Assembly: GCA_963844635.1 (NCBI GenBank)
Contig: CAWJPD010000008.1
Location: forward strand, 124,001-188,000
DNA: 64,000 nucleotides
Source: JAJPKK01 sp963844635
Lineage (GTDB): Bacteria > Pseudomonadota > Alphaproteobacteria > Rhizobiales > Xanthobacteraceae
Direction: 5' to 3'
Part shown: positions 47,083-55,016 of the stretch, in pieces
How the letters are laid out: every line of letters begins with the position of its first letter
Numbering within the stretch: position 1 is the stretch's first letter
Translations under genes and position numbers: made by a program
The notes under the pieces: model-generated
The model's database searches: none
The model's input: the letters and a program-made list of their open reading frames with translations, nothing else
What the model was told of the DNA's origin: nothing

Positions 47083-48153
47083 CGCTCCTGTTGACAAACG
47101 AGGATGTCGAGGCCGCGCTCGGAATGGCGGATTGCCTCGAAGCAATGGAGATCGCGTACCGCGATCTCGGCCTGATGCAGGGCGCCAACGGGCTACGCTC
47201 GGAAGTCCTCTCGTCCGACGGTGCGCGAGGACGCGCTCTATTCGCTGCTGACAATGAGCGGAGTCGTCCCAAGGTTCGGGGTCGGCGCGGTCAGGATCAA
47301 CTCCGATATTCTCACCTGGCCGGATTCGGGCGGTGGCACGCGGCGGGTCAAGGTTCCGGCGGCGCCCGGGCAACGTTATGCCGGTCTCGTCCTGCTGTTC
47401 AGCACTGCGACCGGAGAGCCGCTCGCGATCTACCCCGACGGCATCGTGCAGCGAATGCGGGCGGGGGCGACGAGCGGACTTGCCGCCAAGCATCTCGCGC
47501 GTTCCGACGCGAGTCGGGTCGCGTTGCTCGGGACCGGATGGCAGGCTGGTGCGCAATTGATGGCGGTGTGCGCCGTGAGGCACGTCGAACGAGCGCGGTG
47601 CTACAGTCCGCGCCCGGAGCATTGCCAGAAGTTCGCGCGAGACATGCAAGCGAAGCTCGGGATCGAGGTCACTCCTGCCGCCGATGCTCAGGAGGCGATG
47701 AAGGGAGCGGCCATTGTTCTGTGCGCGACCAACAGCATGGCGCCGGTCTTCGCTGCCGAGTGGCTGGAGCCCGGCATGCATGTCGGCAGCCTGAAGCGGC
47801 TCGAACTTTCCGCCGACGCGATCGCCGCCGCCGACGTCGTCGTAACCCATGTTCGGGAGCCCCGCGGCAGCATCGTTCGCACCGCCGGCGCCGATCTCGC
47901 GCGCGAAATGGAGAAACAGAAGGATGCGCTGAGTCACGAAATCGGCAAGTCCAATTATCCCGAGCTCACCGATCTGCTGCTCGGCAAGGCCGCCGGGAGA
48001 CGGTCCGAGCGCGATATCACAGTGTTCCTCAACTATACCGGCCTCGGCTGTCAGTTCGCGGCGACCGGTCACGCAATCTATATCAAGGCGCGCGCGCGCG
48101 GGCTGGGGCGCGAACTCGATACCGACCTGCTGACCGGTGCCGTGCCTTCATAG
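47079..48153 (+). CDS. Ornithine cyclodeaminase/mu-crystallin family protein, one frameshift as sequenced
   Basis: About 357 residues. The N-terminal frame reads LLTNEDVEAALGMADCLEAM and AYRDLGLMQGANGLRSEVLS; after a break at about 47215-47225 the main frame has VVPRFGVGAVRINSDILTWP, GEPLAIYPDGIVQRMRAGAT, the NAD-binding RVALLGTGWQAGAQL, VLCATNSMAPVF and DVVVTHVREPRGSI. Family members are NAD(P)-dependent cyclodeaminases, ketimine or imino-acid reductases or dehydrogenases. The ATG at 47079 overlaps the MmgE/PrpD stop, so the two probably act in one pathway, perhaps on an amino- or imino-dicarboxylate. Confidence 0.8.
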
Positions 48154-48223
48154 ATCGTAGACCGGGAACAGGAGCTTGCGGCGCCTCGTTATAGGGCGGT
48201 GGCGCCGGCGTCGGACGACAATC

Positions 48224-48324
48224 AGAGCATGATGCCGAAAAGTTGCAGACTTTTCGGACAAACATCATGCGCAAAATCAAAGGATGCGCGGGGGACGCGA
48301 TTAAACTGAACGCATCCCGCTCTA
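48224..48324. repeat. R1 palindromic repeat, copy f (inverted)
   Basis: In reverse orientation, it has GCATGATGCCGAAAAGTTGC, CTTTTCGGACAAACATCATGCG and the outer end GAACGCATCCCGCTCTAA. It lies between the cyclodeaminase-family gene and the iron permease-like gene. Confidence 0.75.
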
Positions 48325-48352
48325 ATCGCGCGAACACCAATATAGAACGGGA

Positions 48353-48766
48353 ATGAACCAGCTTATCTCCCGCACCTCGAATGCGATTGCGTTTCAGACC
48401 GGGCGACCCAGCACCTTCGCAGTCGCTATCCTGCTGATTGTGTGTTGGGTCTTGACCGGACCGCTGTTCAATTTTTCCGATGCTTGGCAGCTATTCATCA
48501 ACAGCACCACCTCCGTCCTGACGTTCCTGATGGTGTTCGTGATCCAGAATACCCAAAATCGCGATTATATGGCGATCCAGGCAAAACTGGACGAGTTGAT
48601 CAGGACGTCGGGGGCGCAAAACCACTTCATTGGAATCGAGCAGCTCACCGTTGAGGAGATCGAGGAGTACCGCGTCGACCTTCGGGCGCTGGCGGAAAAG
48701 GCGATCGAGAAGGCCGCCAAGCGCTCCCTTGAACAGCCCGGAAGCGTCGGTCCGACGGTCGAGTGA
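48353..48766 (+). CDS. Low-affinity iron permease family membrane protein
   Basis: A 137-residue membrane protein. Two helices are visible, FAVAILLIVCWVLTGPLFNF and SVLTFLMVFVIQNTQNRDYM, separated by WQLFINSTT; VFVIQNTQNRD and AIQAKLDELI after it are strong matches to the low-affinity Fe/Cu permease family (PF04120). The C-terminal soluble part (LTVEEIEEYRVDLRALAEKA) is helical and charged. Bacterial members have no proven transport function, so the name follows the family. It is a single gene with an R1 copy upstream and a REP-like repeat downstream. Confidence 0.85.
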   Translation: MNQLISRTSNAIAFQTGRPSTFAVAILLIVCWVLTGPLFNFSDAWQLFINSTTSVLTFLMVFVIQNTQNRDYMAIQAKLDELIRTSGAQNHFIGIEQLTVEEIEEYRVDLRALAEKAIEKAAKRSLEQPGSVGPTVE

Positions 48767-48794
48767 GGGCGCGCGGCTTCCCCACGCGTCTAAA

Positions 48795-48955
48795 ATCCTT
48801 CTCCCCTTGTGGGAGAAGGTGGCGCGCGCAGCGCGCCGGATGAGGGGTCAGAAAAAATTCAAGCAGTATCGGCGCTCATTTCACCTGCGTTGCCGTAATC
48901 CCTCACCCGGCCGCCTTCGGCGGCCAACCCTCTCCCGCACGGGGAGAGGGCTTTT
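48795..48955. repeat. REP-like inverted repeat cluster, copy 2
   Basis: It is an inverted relative of the cluster at 22426-22577: CCTTCTCCCCTTGTGGGAGAAGG, GCGCGCCGGATGAGGGG, a spacer, and CCTCACCCGGCCGCCTTCGG with CTCTCCCGCACGGGGAGAG. It fills the convergent space between the iron permease-like and binding-protein genes. Confidence 0.75.
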
Positions 48956-48973
48956 CCCTCTTGAGGCATGCGT

Positions 48974-49891
48974 CTATTTCCAGGCGCGATTATCGACGGT
49001 GTTTTCGTACGTGGCGCCCGGCACGGTCATGTTCCACTTGACCGTCCAGTTATAGGTGTCGTCGAAACGTTCGCGCGTGTAGGGCTGCACCGGCGCGTGG
49101 AGCAATCGCCAAGCCTGGAACTCGTGCGGCTCCAGCATGCCGCCGGTCTCGGCAATAAAGTAATGGATATAGGGCGTCGGGTCCTTCTCGATGAGTTCGA
49201 CCGCGCGGTCCTGCGCGCGGAACATTTTGGCCAGCGTCGGCCCGTCGAGATCATCGCCGGCGGCTTCGCTGCGGGTCGAATGTGCCTCCATCAGGATGCG
49301 CAGGCCCTGCTTCTGGGCAACGCTGATCCACGGCTCCATCACGCTTGCGGCCGCGACCCGGCCCTCGCGTACCGCCTCGAGCCGCTTCATCATTGATCCC
49401 GCATGGGTTGTTTTCAGGTGCTCTGGCGTCACGAAACCTTCCATCATCTTCAGCGTCGTGAAATGCGAGCCGTTGTTCGGCGTGACTGCGATTTCCTTGT
49501 CCTTGAGCATTTCCGGCTCATAGAACTTGGAGTCGCGGGCGACCACGATCGCGAACATCGACATCGAGGAGCCGAGCGCCACGATCTTGCGGTCGCGGCG
49601 GCCTTCGCTCTTCGCCTCGACGGCGCGTTTCATGATGCCCCATTCGCACATGCGGTACTGATCGATGCCGCCTTCGTTGTAGACGGCGTCGAGCGGGCGA
49701 TCGAAAATCGAGTCGAATTTGACGAGATGCGAGGTCGTAACCTGCGCCATTCCGGGTGTGGTGACGAATTCCACGTCCAGGCCTTCGTCCTTGAAGAAAC
49801 CCTTGTCGCGCGCCACCAGCACCGGCAGGTCGTGCACGGCATTCATGATCGCGATCTGCGGCTTCTTCGATGTCTGCTGGTGGATGGTCAC
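48974..49891 (-). CDS. Substrate-binding-like protein (NMT1/SsuA-type fold), no signal peptide
   Basis: A 305-residue protein of the periplasmic-binding class II type: QIAIMNAVHDLPVLVARDKG, FFKDEGLDVEFVTTPGMAQV, VALGSSMSMFAIVVARDSKF, KDKEIAVTPNNGSHFTTLKM and VREGRVAAASVMEPWISVA. The GTG start at 49891 has an excellent ribosome-binding site (GGAGGAAGCGTC then GTG). From this start there is no signal peptide, and no ABC permease or ATPase is nearby. It could be a cytoplasmic enzyme-like or sensor protein of this fold, or its signal has been lost. The ligand is unknown. Confidence 0.75.
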   Translation of the reverse strand: MTIHQQTSKKPQIAIMNAVHDLPVLVARDKGFFKDEGLDVEFVTTPGMAQVTTSHLVKFDSIFDRPLDAVYNEGGIDQYRMCEWGIMKRAVEAKSEGRRDRKIVALGSSMSMFAIVVARDSKFYEPEMLKDKEIAVTPNNGSHFTTLKMMEGFVTPEHLKTTHAGSMMKRLEAVREGRVAAASVMEPWISVAQKQGLRILMEAHSTRSEAAGDDLDGPTLAKMFRAQDRAVELIEKDPTPYIHYFIAETGGMLEPHEFQAWRLLHAPVQPYTRERFDDTYNWTVKWNMTVPGATYENTVDNRAWK

Positions 49892-50001
49892 GACGCTTCC
49901 TCCGGGGTCGATGGAACTTGTTGCCGGCAATGAACCCCATCGCCGGCTTGACTGTCAATGGCGAGGCGCATTGGGGACGGGGGCGGTTTGTTTTGTTGCG
50001 C

Positions 50002-50359
50002 TCAGGGGTGAGCAGAGGGAACCGTGAGAGCCGGCGGAGTTATCCCAGCCCAATTCTGTAGCTTCGGAGCAATGGTCAATAGACCGCCGACTATCCCGAG
50101 GGCCACCACAACCACCGTGACAATGAATTCTTTGCTCGGGAGATGCTTTAACTCTGTTTCAAGGCGAACCATTCGATCTCTGAGATTCTTTTGTATCCGT
50201 GCGCATCTCCGCCAAATCACGTTTGACGTATTCACCGTCGGTCTGAATCTTGGCGATTTCGGTTAGGGTGACGTCTGCTGTTCGAGACGACCGAGGATCA
50301 TTGGATGCGTAGTCCGCATCCGTCGACTCCGCTTCAGATCGAGATGGCCGCCGTACCAT
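50002..50359 (-). CDS. Small protein with coiled-coil and C-terminal membrane helix, one frameshift as sequenced
   Basis: About 118 residues over two frames. The first frame has a charged N-terminus and LTEIAKIQTDGEYVKRDLAE; after one extra base in an AAAA run (50189-50192 on the plus strand reads TTTT) the second continues NLRDRMVRLETELKHLPSKE and the helix FIVTVVVVALGIVGGLLTIA. Heptad-like charge patterns suggest a coiled coil before the single helix. It lies six bases after the stop of the next gene upstream, so the pair is co-expressed. The local sequence is less GC-rich than its neighbours, consistent with transfer. The function is unknown. Confidence 0.55.
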
Positions 50360-50365
50360 CAGATA

Positions 50366-50641
50366 TCATCCTCTTTCTTTTTGATGTATGGCCAGCCACT
50401 CCCAAACCCCCGTGGGGAAACGACCGGCATAGTTGGAAATTGGGAATACAATCCCAGAACCTACTACTTTGGACGGGTCTCCTCTCACGCCCAACTTCTC
50501 AGCCACGGCGCGCGTGGTGTCATCATAGTCTACCAGCCAAGCATCGTCCGTTAGTTCGTAAACAGTTTCGTCCGGAAGTGCCTGAATCCGCTCGCGGACT
50601 TTTTCATTCCCTTGCCTCACAACAACAACAAAAACAGGCAT
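50366..50641 (-). CDS. Small hypothetical protein, possible ferredoxin-like fold
   Basis: A 91-residue protein from ATG 50641, preceded by GAGGA at seven bases. The text is strand MPVFVVVVRQ, helix GNEKVRERIQALPD, strand VYELTDDAWLVDYDD, helix TTRAVAEKLGVRGD and the C-terminal VVGSGIVFPISNYAGRFPTG. The pattern of alternating strands and helices in under 100 residues resembles ferredoxin-like small proteins such as the Cas2/VapD group, but this is only a visual impression. It forms a tight pair with the membrane coiled-coil gene downstream. I do not know a function. Confidence 0.55.
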   Translation of the reverse strand: MPVFVVVVRQGNEKVRERIQALPDETVYELTDDAWLVDYDDTTRAVAEKLGVRGDPSKVVGSGIVFPISNYAGRFPTGVWEWLAIHQKERG

Positions 50642-50818
50642 TCGCAATCCTCAGCATGATACCATACGATCAGGTTTTCTTTATCGCACAAACAATTGGC
50701 CTTGGGCGACAGCGGATAACGCCACAATGAGGGCTATGTGTTCAGAAACCGGCAGGAGTTTTGGTGCAGCGCGCAAGCGCGGAGCGCGTTTTGGGTCGCA
50801 TCGGCCGCCGCCGCGCTT

Positions 50819-51223
50819 TCAGGCTCGCACCGCGGCCTTGCGAGACACTGTTGCCGACTTTGCCTCCGGACGGATCATCAGGAACCGTCCGGACCATGAT
50901 CCTGGCACGAGCCAGCGGCCTTCGATCTCGTTGCCATCGTCGCTCAGCGCCCCTTCGTATTGGACGATGCGATAGAAGGGATTGGAGCCGTCATAGGTCT
51001 TCGCAAAGCTGACGGCGCGGTCGCGGCGGACGCCTGTCAGCGTGGCGTAGAGCGTGCCGGGCGGTCCGACGCGGCAGGGCTCGTGGGTGGTGCCGGACAG
51101 CATGGAGCCCGTTTCGATCAGAGTGGCAACAAAGGACACACCCTTGTTGTCATGGGGATAGTTGTAAAGTCCGTGCCACACTCCGGTTAGGTTGCGCGCG
51201 TTCGACATGCGGCATTCCGTCAT
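50819..51223 (-). CDS. Hypothetical protein, co-expressed with a phthalate decarboxylase-like gene
   Basis: A 134-residue soluble protein: NLTGVWHGLYNYPHDNKGVS, FVATLIETGSMLSGTTHEPC, VRRDRAVSFAKTYDGSNPFY, YEGALSDDGNEIEGRWLVPG and SWSGRFLMIRP. The alternating strands and the two 'GTW/GRW' type turns suggest a small beta-barrel, which I infer only from pattern. The ATG at 51223 overlaps the stop of the preceding gene as ATGA, so it is translationally coupled. I do not recognise a named family. Confidence 0.65.
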   Translation of the reverse strand: MTECRMSNARNLTGVWHGLYNYPHDNKGVSFVATLIETGSMLSGTTHEPCRVGPPGTLYATLTGVRRDRAVSFAKTYDGSNPFYRIVQYEGALSDDGNEIEGRWLVPGSWSGRFLMIRPEAKSATVSRKAAVRA

Positions 51224-52164
51224 GCGGTGAGAGCGCGGGTGCAGGGCGGAAACAGATTATCGACCGCGACCGGCTCCGGAATGATGCCCTGCGTGACACT
51301 ATTCCGGACCAGTTCGTCCAGCACGATCCGGTTCGGCTCGATGCCATACGGTAACGGGTCGCCGGTGACCTCCATCACGCGCTGGTGCAATCGGTCGATG
51401 TCGGTCGGCTTCTCGATGCTGCCATTCTTCAGTCGCTCGAGGTAGAGGCGCTTGGCCTCCGCGAATGCGCCGAACACGTCCGCCGCCAGCCCTGGGTGAG
51501 CGGCGATCAACTCGTCCTTGATCACGACGGTATGGTTGATCGGGTAATGCCCGCGCTGCCGTAGCGCCGCCAGGCCGGCGTCCAGCGCATTCGGGATCAA
51601 GGGCTTCACGTCGGGGTGGTCGACTTCGATGCCGATCGCTGCGGCCAATTCTCCGGCGGCGAGCATGTCGGCCATTTTGCGGCCCGGTTCCATCGGCACC
51701 ACGTTGGCGGGCGGCCGATATTCGGCGACATGTTCGTCGCCGGACAGCACCCACGTAACCTTGCTCAGATCGACCCCGTGTTCCTCCTGAAGGACGCTGC
51801 GCGCCCACAGGCCCGTGGTGACGGTGTAGCCGCGATTGACGCCGACTTTGCGCCCCTCAAGGTCCTTCGGCGTGCGGATGCCCGCCTTTGTATTGTAAAG
51901 GATCGCGCCATGATGAAAGGCGCGCACCAGGAAAACCGGGATCGCGGTAAAACGCTTGCCGTGGGCGCGGGCACACAGGTAGGTGGTGATCGCCATCTCG
52001 CAAATATCGAATTCGAGGCCCCGCACCATCCGCCTGAACGCGTCGATCAGGATCGGCACCTCGACAAAGTCGAAGGCAAAGCCGCGCGGCTTCGCCGTCC
52101 CATCCTTGAGCGCCTGATTGTTGCCCTGCGTGCGGGTGACGGTCTTGCATTTGAGTTCGGCCAT
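51220..52164 (-). CDS. 4,5-dihydroxyphthalate decarboxylase-like protein (PBP2 fold)
   Basis: A 314-residue protein with the periplasmic-binding-type fold used by 4,5-dihydroxyphthalate decarboxylase and by NMT1-like binding proteins. Visible are FAFDFVEVPILIDAFRRMVR, EFDICEMAITTYLCARAHGK, RFTAIPVFLVRAFHHGAILY, GIRTPKDLEGRKVGVNRGYT, YPINHTVVIKDELIAAHPGL and DPLPYGIEPNRIVLDELVR. It has no signal peptide, which favours an enzyme over a transport receptor. The substrate is unproven and may be another aromatic acid. It is coupled to the small gene at 50819. Confidence 0.8.
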   Translation of the reverse strand: MAELKCKTVTRTQGNNQALKDGTAKPRGFAFDFVEVPILIDAFRRMVRGLEFDICEMAITTYLCARAHGKRFTAIPVFLVRAFHHGAILYNTKAGIRTPKDLEGRKVGVNRGYTVTTGLWARSVLQEEHGVDLSKVTWVLSGDEHVAEYRPPANVVPMEPGRKMADMLAAGELAAAIGIEVDHPDVKPLIPNALDAGLAALRQRGHYPINHTVVIKDELIAAHPGLAADVFGAFAEAKRLYLERLKNGSIEKPTDIDRLHQRVMEVTGDPLPYGIEPNRIVLDELVRNSVTQGIIPEPVAVDNLFPPCTRALTA

Positions 52165-52354
52165 GGCGGGTCCAGCGGTGGGATTTGATGGTATTGGGCC
52201 AATCTATGCCGAAGCGGTCAGGTGCGTCGAGGACGCAGCCCCACCGGTGGTGTCACAGTTCAGCTTTTTCTCCAGTACCGTCGTCTGCACACGGACTGCG
52301 CGGACCACACTGCGTCGGCGAAGGACCCGAGCGGCTTTTTGCAGGAGGCGCGAG

Positions 52355-52759
52355 ATGGCACTCCTCTTTCATCCCAGGGCTGGTCAAATTTTTGTTTGTG
52401 ATTTCTCAGGCTTCAAAGAACCGGAGATGGTGAAGCCTCGGCCGGTGATCATCGTTTCGCCGAGACTTCCCTTTCGGTCGAACATCGCAGCCATCGTCCC
52501 GATAAGCCTCACGGAACCCAGGCACAATCTTCCGTTCTGTTATCGCTTGTCGAGAAACTATCATCCTAACGAACCAGATGATCTGCCATCCTGGGCGAAG
52601 GCGGATATGCTCCTCAATATCGGTACTTACCGGCTTTCCGCTTTCAAAATAGGAAAAAGGCAGTACGTCTATCCAACGCTTTCGGCCGAAGACTTGGCTG
52701 GTGTAAGGCACGCGGTTCTTTGCGGACTGGGGCTTGACCGCGTTGCAAAAAATCCGTGA
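52355..52759 (+). CDS. PemK/MazF family toxin-like protein, no protein antitoxin adjacent
   Basis: A 134-residue protein with the MazF/PemK signature: HPRAGQIFVCDFSGFKEPEM, VKPRPVIIVSPRLPFRSNIA, AIVPISLTEPRHNLPFCYRL, WAKADMLLNIGTYRLSAFKI and LSAEDLAGVRHAVLCGLGL. MazF-type proteins are ribosome-dependent or free mRNA endonucleases. ATG 52355 follows AGGAGG at good distance. No antitoxin-like gene lies just before it (52165-52354 holds nothing recognisable) or after it. Instead a structured RNA with its own promoter begins at its 3' end. I recall a PemK-associated RNA motif in the literature but could not check it. Confidence 0.8.
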   Translation: MALLFHPRAGQIFVCDFSGFKEPEMVKPRPVIIVSPRLPFRSNIAAIVPISLTEPRHNLPFCYRLSRNYHPNEPDDLPSWAKADMLLNIGTYRLSAFKIGKRQYVYPTLSAEDLAGVRHAVLCGLGLDRVAKNP

Positions 52760-52771
52760 TACGCGTATATT
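52743..52771 (+). promoter_or_regulatory. Candidate sigma-70 promoter of the RNA behind the PemK gene
   Basis: TTGCAA (52743-52748) and TATATT (52766-52771) are separated by 17 bases and start inside the last codons of the toxin gene. The predicted start site is near 52778. Confidence 0.6.
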
Positions 52772-52777
52772 GCGGGG

Positions 52778-52900
52778 TGTAGCCCGGTCGTCGGGCATTA
52801 AGACCCAGCTTGCTGGGCAGGCTCCCAATGGGTGATGACAAGCTCGGGCAAGCCTAGATATTGTCAGGTCCCAAAGCCCCGCATCGTGCGGGGCTTTGTG
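52778..52900 (+). ncRNA. Structured small RNA downstream of the PemK/MazF gene
   Basis: About 120 nt. Small hairpins are GCCCG-GTCGT-CGGGC (52782-52796) and CCCAGC-TT-GCTGGG (52804-52817); AGGCT (52819-52823) can pair with AGCCT (52851-52855). It ends in a perfect 11-bp stem with a TCG loop. It has no coding frame with a ribosome-binding site. It could be a stand-alone sRNA or an RNA partner of the toxin; related to a known PemK-associated motif is possible. Confidence 0.6.
52873..52897 (+). terminator. Rho-independent-type terminator of the small RNA
   Basis: The arms AAAGCCCCGCA (52873-52883) and TGCGGGGCTTT (52887-52897) pair perfectly around TCG. The tail GTGTTACTT is only partly T-rich. 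Confidence 0.75.
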
Positions 52901-52947
52901 TTACTTGAGTTGCACGAACCCGATTCGCTCCCACCCGGGTCCGCCAG

Positions 52948-53247
52948 TCAGCAGCAGTCGCATTCGAAACCGTCGGCCACTGCAAGCGCTTCCATGAGCC
53001 AGGCGAACGGGAGGTCATCCGGCCGCACTTCGGCGAGCGGCTTGAAGACCTTGAAATGATGCCGCTTGGCGTCGGCGGTCCAGAACGCCACCACGGTCTC
53101 GACCGGCGGGCATCCCGGAAGGCCGCACGCAACTTCGGCGACCAGGATGGCAGCATCCTCGGCAAGCGCGAAGCGGGCACGGGTCCACTCGCGCACGCGT
53201 TCCCTCGCCTCGCCGTCTCCGCCGCCTTGCCTCGATCTGTCAAGCAT
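52948..53247 (-). CDS. Small hypothetical protein with C-terminal CDCC motif
   Basis: A 99-residue cytoplasmic protein from ATG 53247. The central block reads WTRARFALAEDAAILVAEVA, CGLPGCPPVETVVAFWTADA, KRHHFKVFKPLAEVRPDDLP, and the end is ADGFECDCC. Cysteines in CGLPGC and CDCC could bind a metal or form a redox site. Similar short proteins occur, as I recall, in Bradyrhizobium and relatives as hypotheticals. It lies 94 bp after the GMC oxidoreductase gene on the same strand and may be co-transcribed. Confidence 0.7.
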   Translation of the reverse strand: MLDRSRQGGGDGEARERVREWTRARFALAEDAAILVAEVACGLPGCPPVETVVAFWTADAKRHHFKVFKPLAEVRPDDLPFAWLMEALAVADGFECDCC

Positions 53248-53341
53248 GGGCCGTGAATGACAGGCCGGCGGCGCGCCGGCAAGCCTGATGAGGGAAGGCT
53301 TCGGCGCGAGCTGAAGGGCCGCCGGGAGGTGTTCGGGCGCG

Positions 53342-55006
53342 CTACTCGCGGGAGACCACCGAGGGCGCGGCAATCCGCGCCGGTGCGAGCGGCGGGCAAC
53401 CGCGGATCAAGTCGGCCGCCTTCTCGGCAATCATCATGATCGGCGCATTGACGTTGCCGCCGACGAGGTCCGGCATCACCGAGCCATCGACCACGCGAAG
53501 GCCTTCGATCCCGTGGACGTGAAGCTCGCTGTCCACCACGGCCATGCGGTCCGACGCGATCCCCATCTTGCAGGTGCCGACGGGATGGTGGACGGTGATG
53601 GCGGTGCTGCGGATATGTGCATCGAGGTCCGCATCAGTGGAGGCCTGTTCTCCTGGCGCGATTTCGCCATCGCCGAACGGTGCCATTGCGGGCTGGCGGC
53701 ACACCTCGCGGGCCAGCCGCAATCCGGCGCGCAACGCGCGCCAATCGGCATCGGCGCTAAGAAAATTCTGCCAGATGCGCAGCGGCACCGCGGGGTCACC
53801 GCTCGCAAGCTCCAGGCGGCCGCGACTTTCCGGCCGCAAAGCCACCGCGCGGCAGGCATAGCCGTCCGCATAGGCCTTCCGGAACGGCACGAAATAAGGC
53901 GATGCCGCCATGGGCGCAGCGTTGAACAGCAGTTGTACGTCCGGCAATGCCACCTCGGGGCGGCTCCGTAGGAATGCCATCTGTCCAGCCGGCAAATCGG
54001 CGGCGATGCCCTCGCCGCGCAGATAGGCTTTGGCGAGCGCCGGCAGGATGCGGTCGAATCGCATGGCGCGGTGAAGCGGGCCGCGCTGCCCGCGGCGATA
54101 GACGATGCTTGCCGAGATGTGGTCCTGCAGGTTCTTGCCGACGCCCGGCAGCGGCACCTTGACCGGAATGCCGTGCGCGCGCAGTTCGTCGGCATCGCCG
54201 ATGCCGGACACCATCAGCACCTGCGGCGAGTTGATGACGCCGCCGCACAGGATGACTTCGCGATCGGCATGGGCGACGATCGTCTTGCCGTCGCGGACAT
54301 ATTCGACCCCGACCGTCCTGGTACCGGAAAAGATCAGCCGGGCCGCCAGCGCATTGACCTCGACCTTGAGCTTGCGGCGCCCGAGCGCCGGCCTCAGGTA
54401 AGCTGACGCGGCGCTGCAGCGGCGGCCATCGCGGATCGTCATCTGCCAGGTGCCGAAGCCTTCCTGCTGGGCGCCGTTGTAGTCCGTGGTGGCGGGATGC
54501 CCCGCCTCGCGGCCTGCGGCTGCAAAGGCGTCGACCAGCGGATCGGAAAATCGGGTTCGCTGTGTCGAAAGCGGGCCGTGGCCGCCGCGATAGAAGGTCG
54601 GGCCGTCCTGCCAGGTTTCCTGGCGGCGGAAATACGGCAGTACATGCGCGTAGGACCAGGCGGCGAGACCCGAGGCGGCCCAGCGGTCGTAATCGCCGCG
54701 ATGTCCGCGCACATAGGCCATCGCGTTGATCGAGGAGGAGCCTCCGATCACCTTGCCGCGGGCGCATTCGATCGCGCGGTCATCGAGGACTGCCTCCGGC
54801 TCGGCAAAATACATCCAATCGTGCCGTCGCCTCGCCAGCAGGCGAGGCCATCCCAGCGGAATGTGGATCCAGGGGTCGCGATCCCAACCGCCCGCCTCGA
54901 GCAGCAGCACCTTGGCGTCCCTGTCTTCAGTGAGACGGCCGGCAATCGTGCACCCGGCCGAACCGGCGCCGATGATGATGATATCGTAATTCGCGCGCGC
55001 AGCCAT
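53342..55006 (-). CDS. GMC family oxidoreductase (choline dehydrogenase-like)
   Basis: A 554-residue flavoenzyme. The FAD-binding start is DIIIIGAGSAGCTIAGRLTE; GMC signature 1 is RGKVIGGSSSINAMAYVRGH and signature 2 is GGVINSPQVLMVSGIGDADE. The catalytic His pair region is VHHPVGTCKMG and the C-terminal LRVVDGSVMPDLVGGNVNAP closes the domain. Substrates in the family are primary alcohols of many kinds, including choline and polyethylene glycol, so the name is general. It starts ten bases after the UbiD-like gene stop, so the two are co-transcribed. Confidence 0.92.
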   Translation of the reverse strand: MAARANYDIIIIGAGSAGCTIAGRLTEDRDAKVLLLEAGGWDRDPWIHIPLGWPRLLARRRHDWMYFAEPEAVLDDRAIECARGKVIGGSSSINAMAYVRGHRGDYDRWAASGLAAWSYAHVLPYFRRQETWQDGPTFYRGGHGPLSTQRTRFSDPLVDAFAAAGREAGHPATTDYNGAQQEGFGTWQMTIRDGRRCSAASAYLRPALGRRKLKVEVNALAARLIFSGTRTVGVEYVRDGKTIVAHADREVILCGGVINSPQVLMVSGIGDADELRAHGIPVKVPLPGVGKNLQDHISASIVYRRGQRGPLHRAMRFDRILPALAKAYLRGEGIAADLPAGQMAFLRSRPEVALPDVQLLFNAAPMAASPYFVPFRKAYADGYACRAVALRPESRGRLELASGDPAVPLRIWQNFLSADADWRALRAGLRLAREVCRQPAMAPFGDGEIAPGEQASTDADLDAHIRSTAITVHHPVGTCKMGIASDRMAVVDSELHVHGIEGLRVVDGSVMPDLVGGNVNAPIMMIAEKAADLIRGCPPLAPARIAAPSVVSRE

Positions 55007-55016
55007 GGCGTCGATC

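Noticed and set aside
46117..48072. Long minus-strand open frame opposite the MmgE/PrpD and cyclodeaminase-like genes
   Set aside because: It has no conserved motif and a composition typical of antisense reading in high-GC DNA. The plus-strand genes have clear family signatures.
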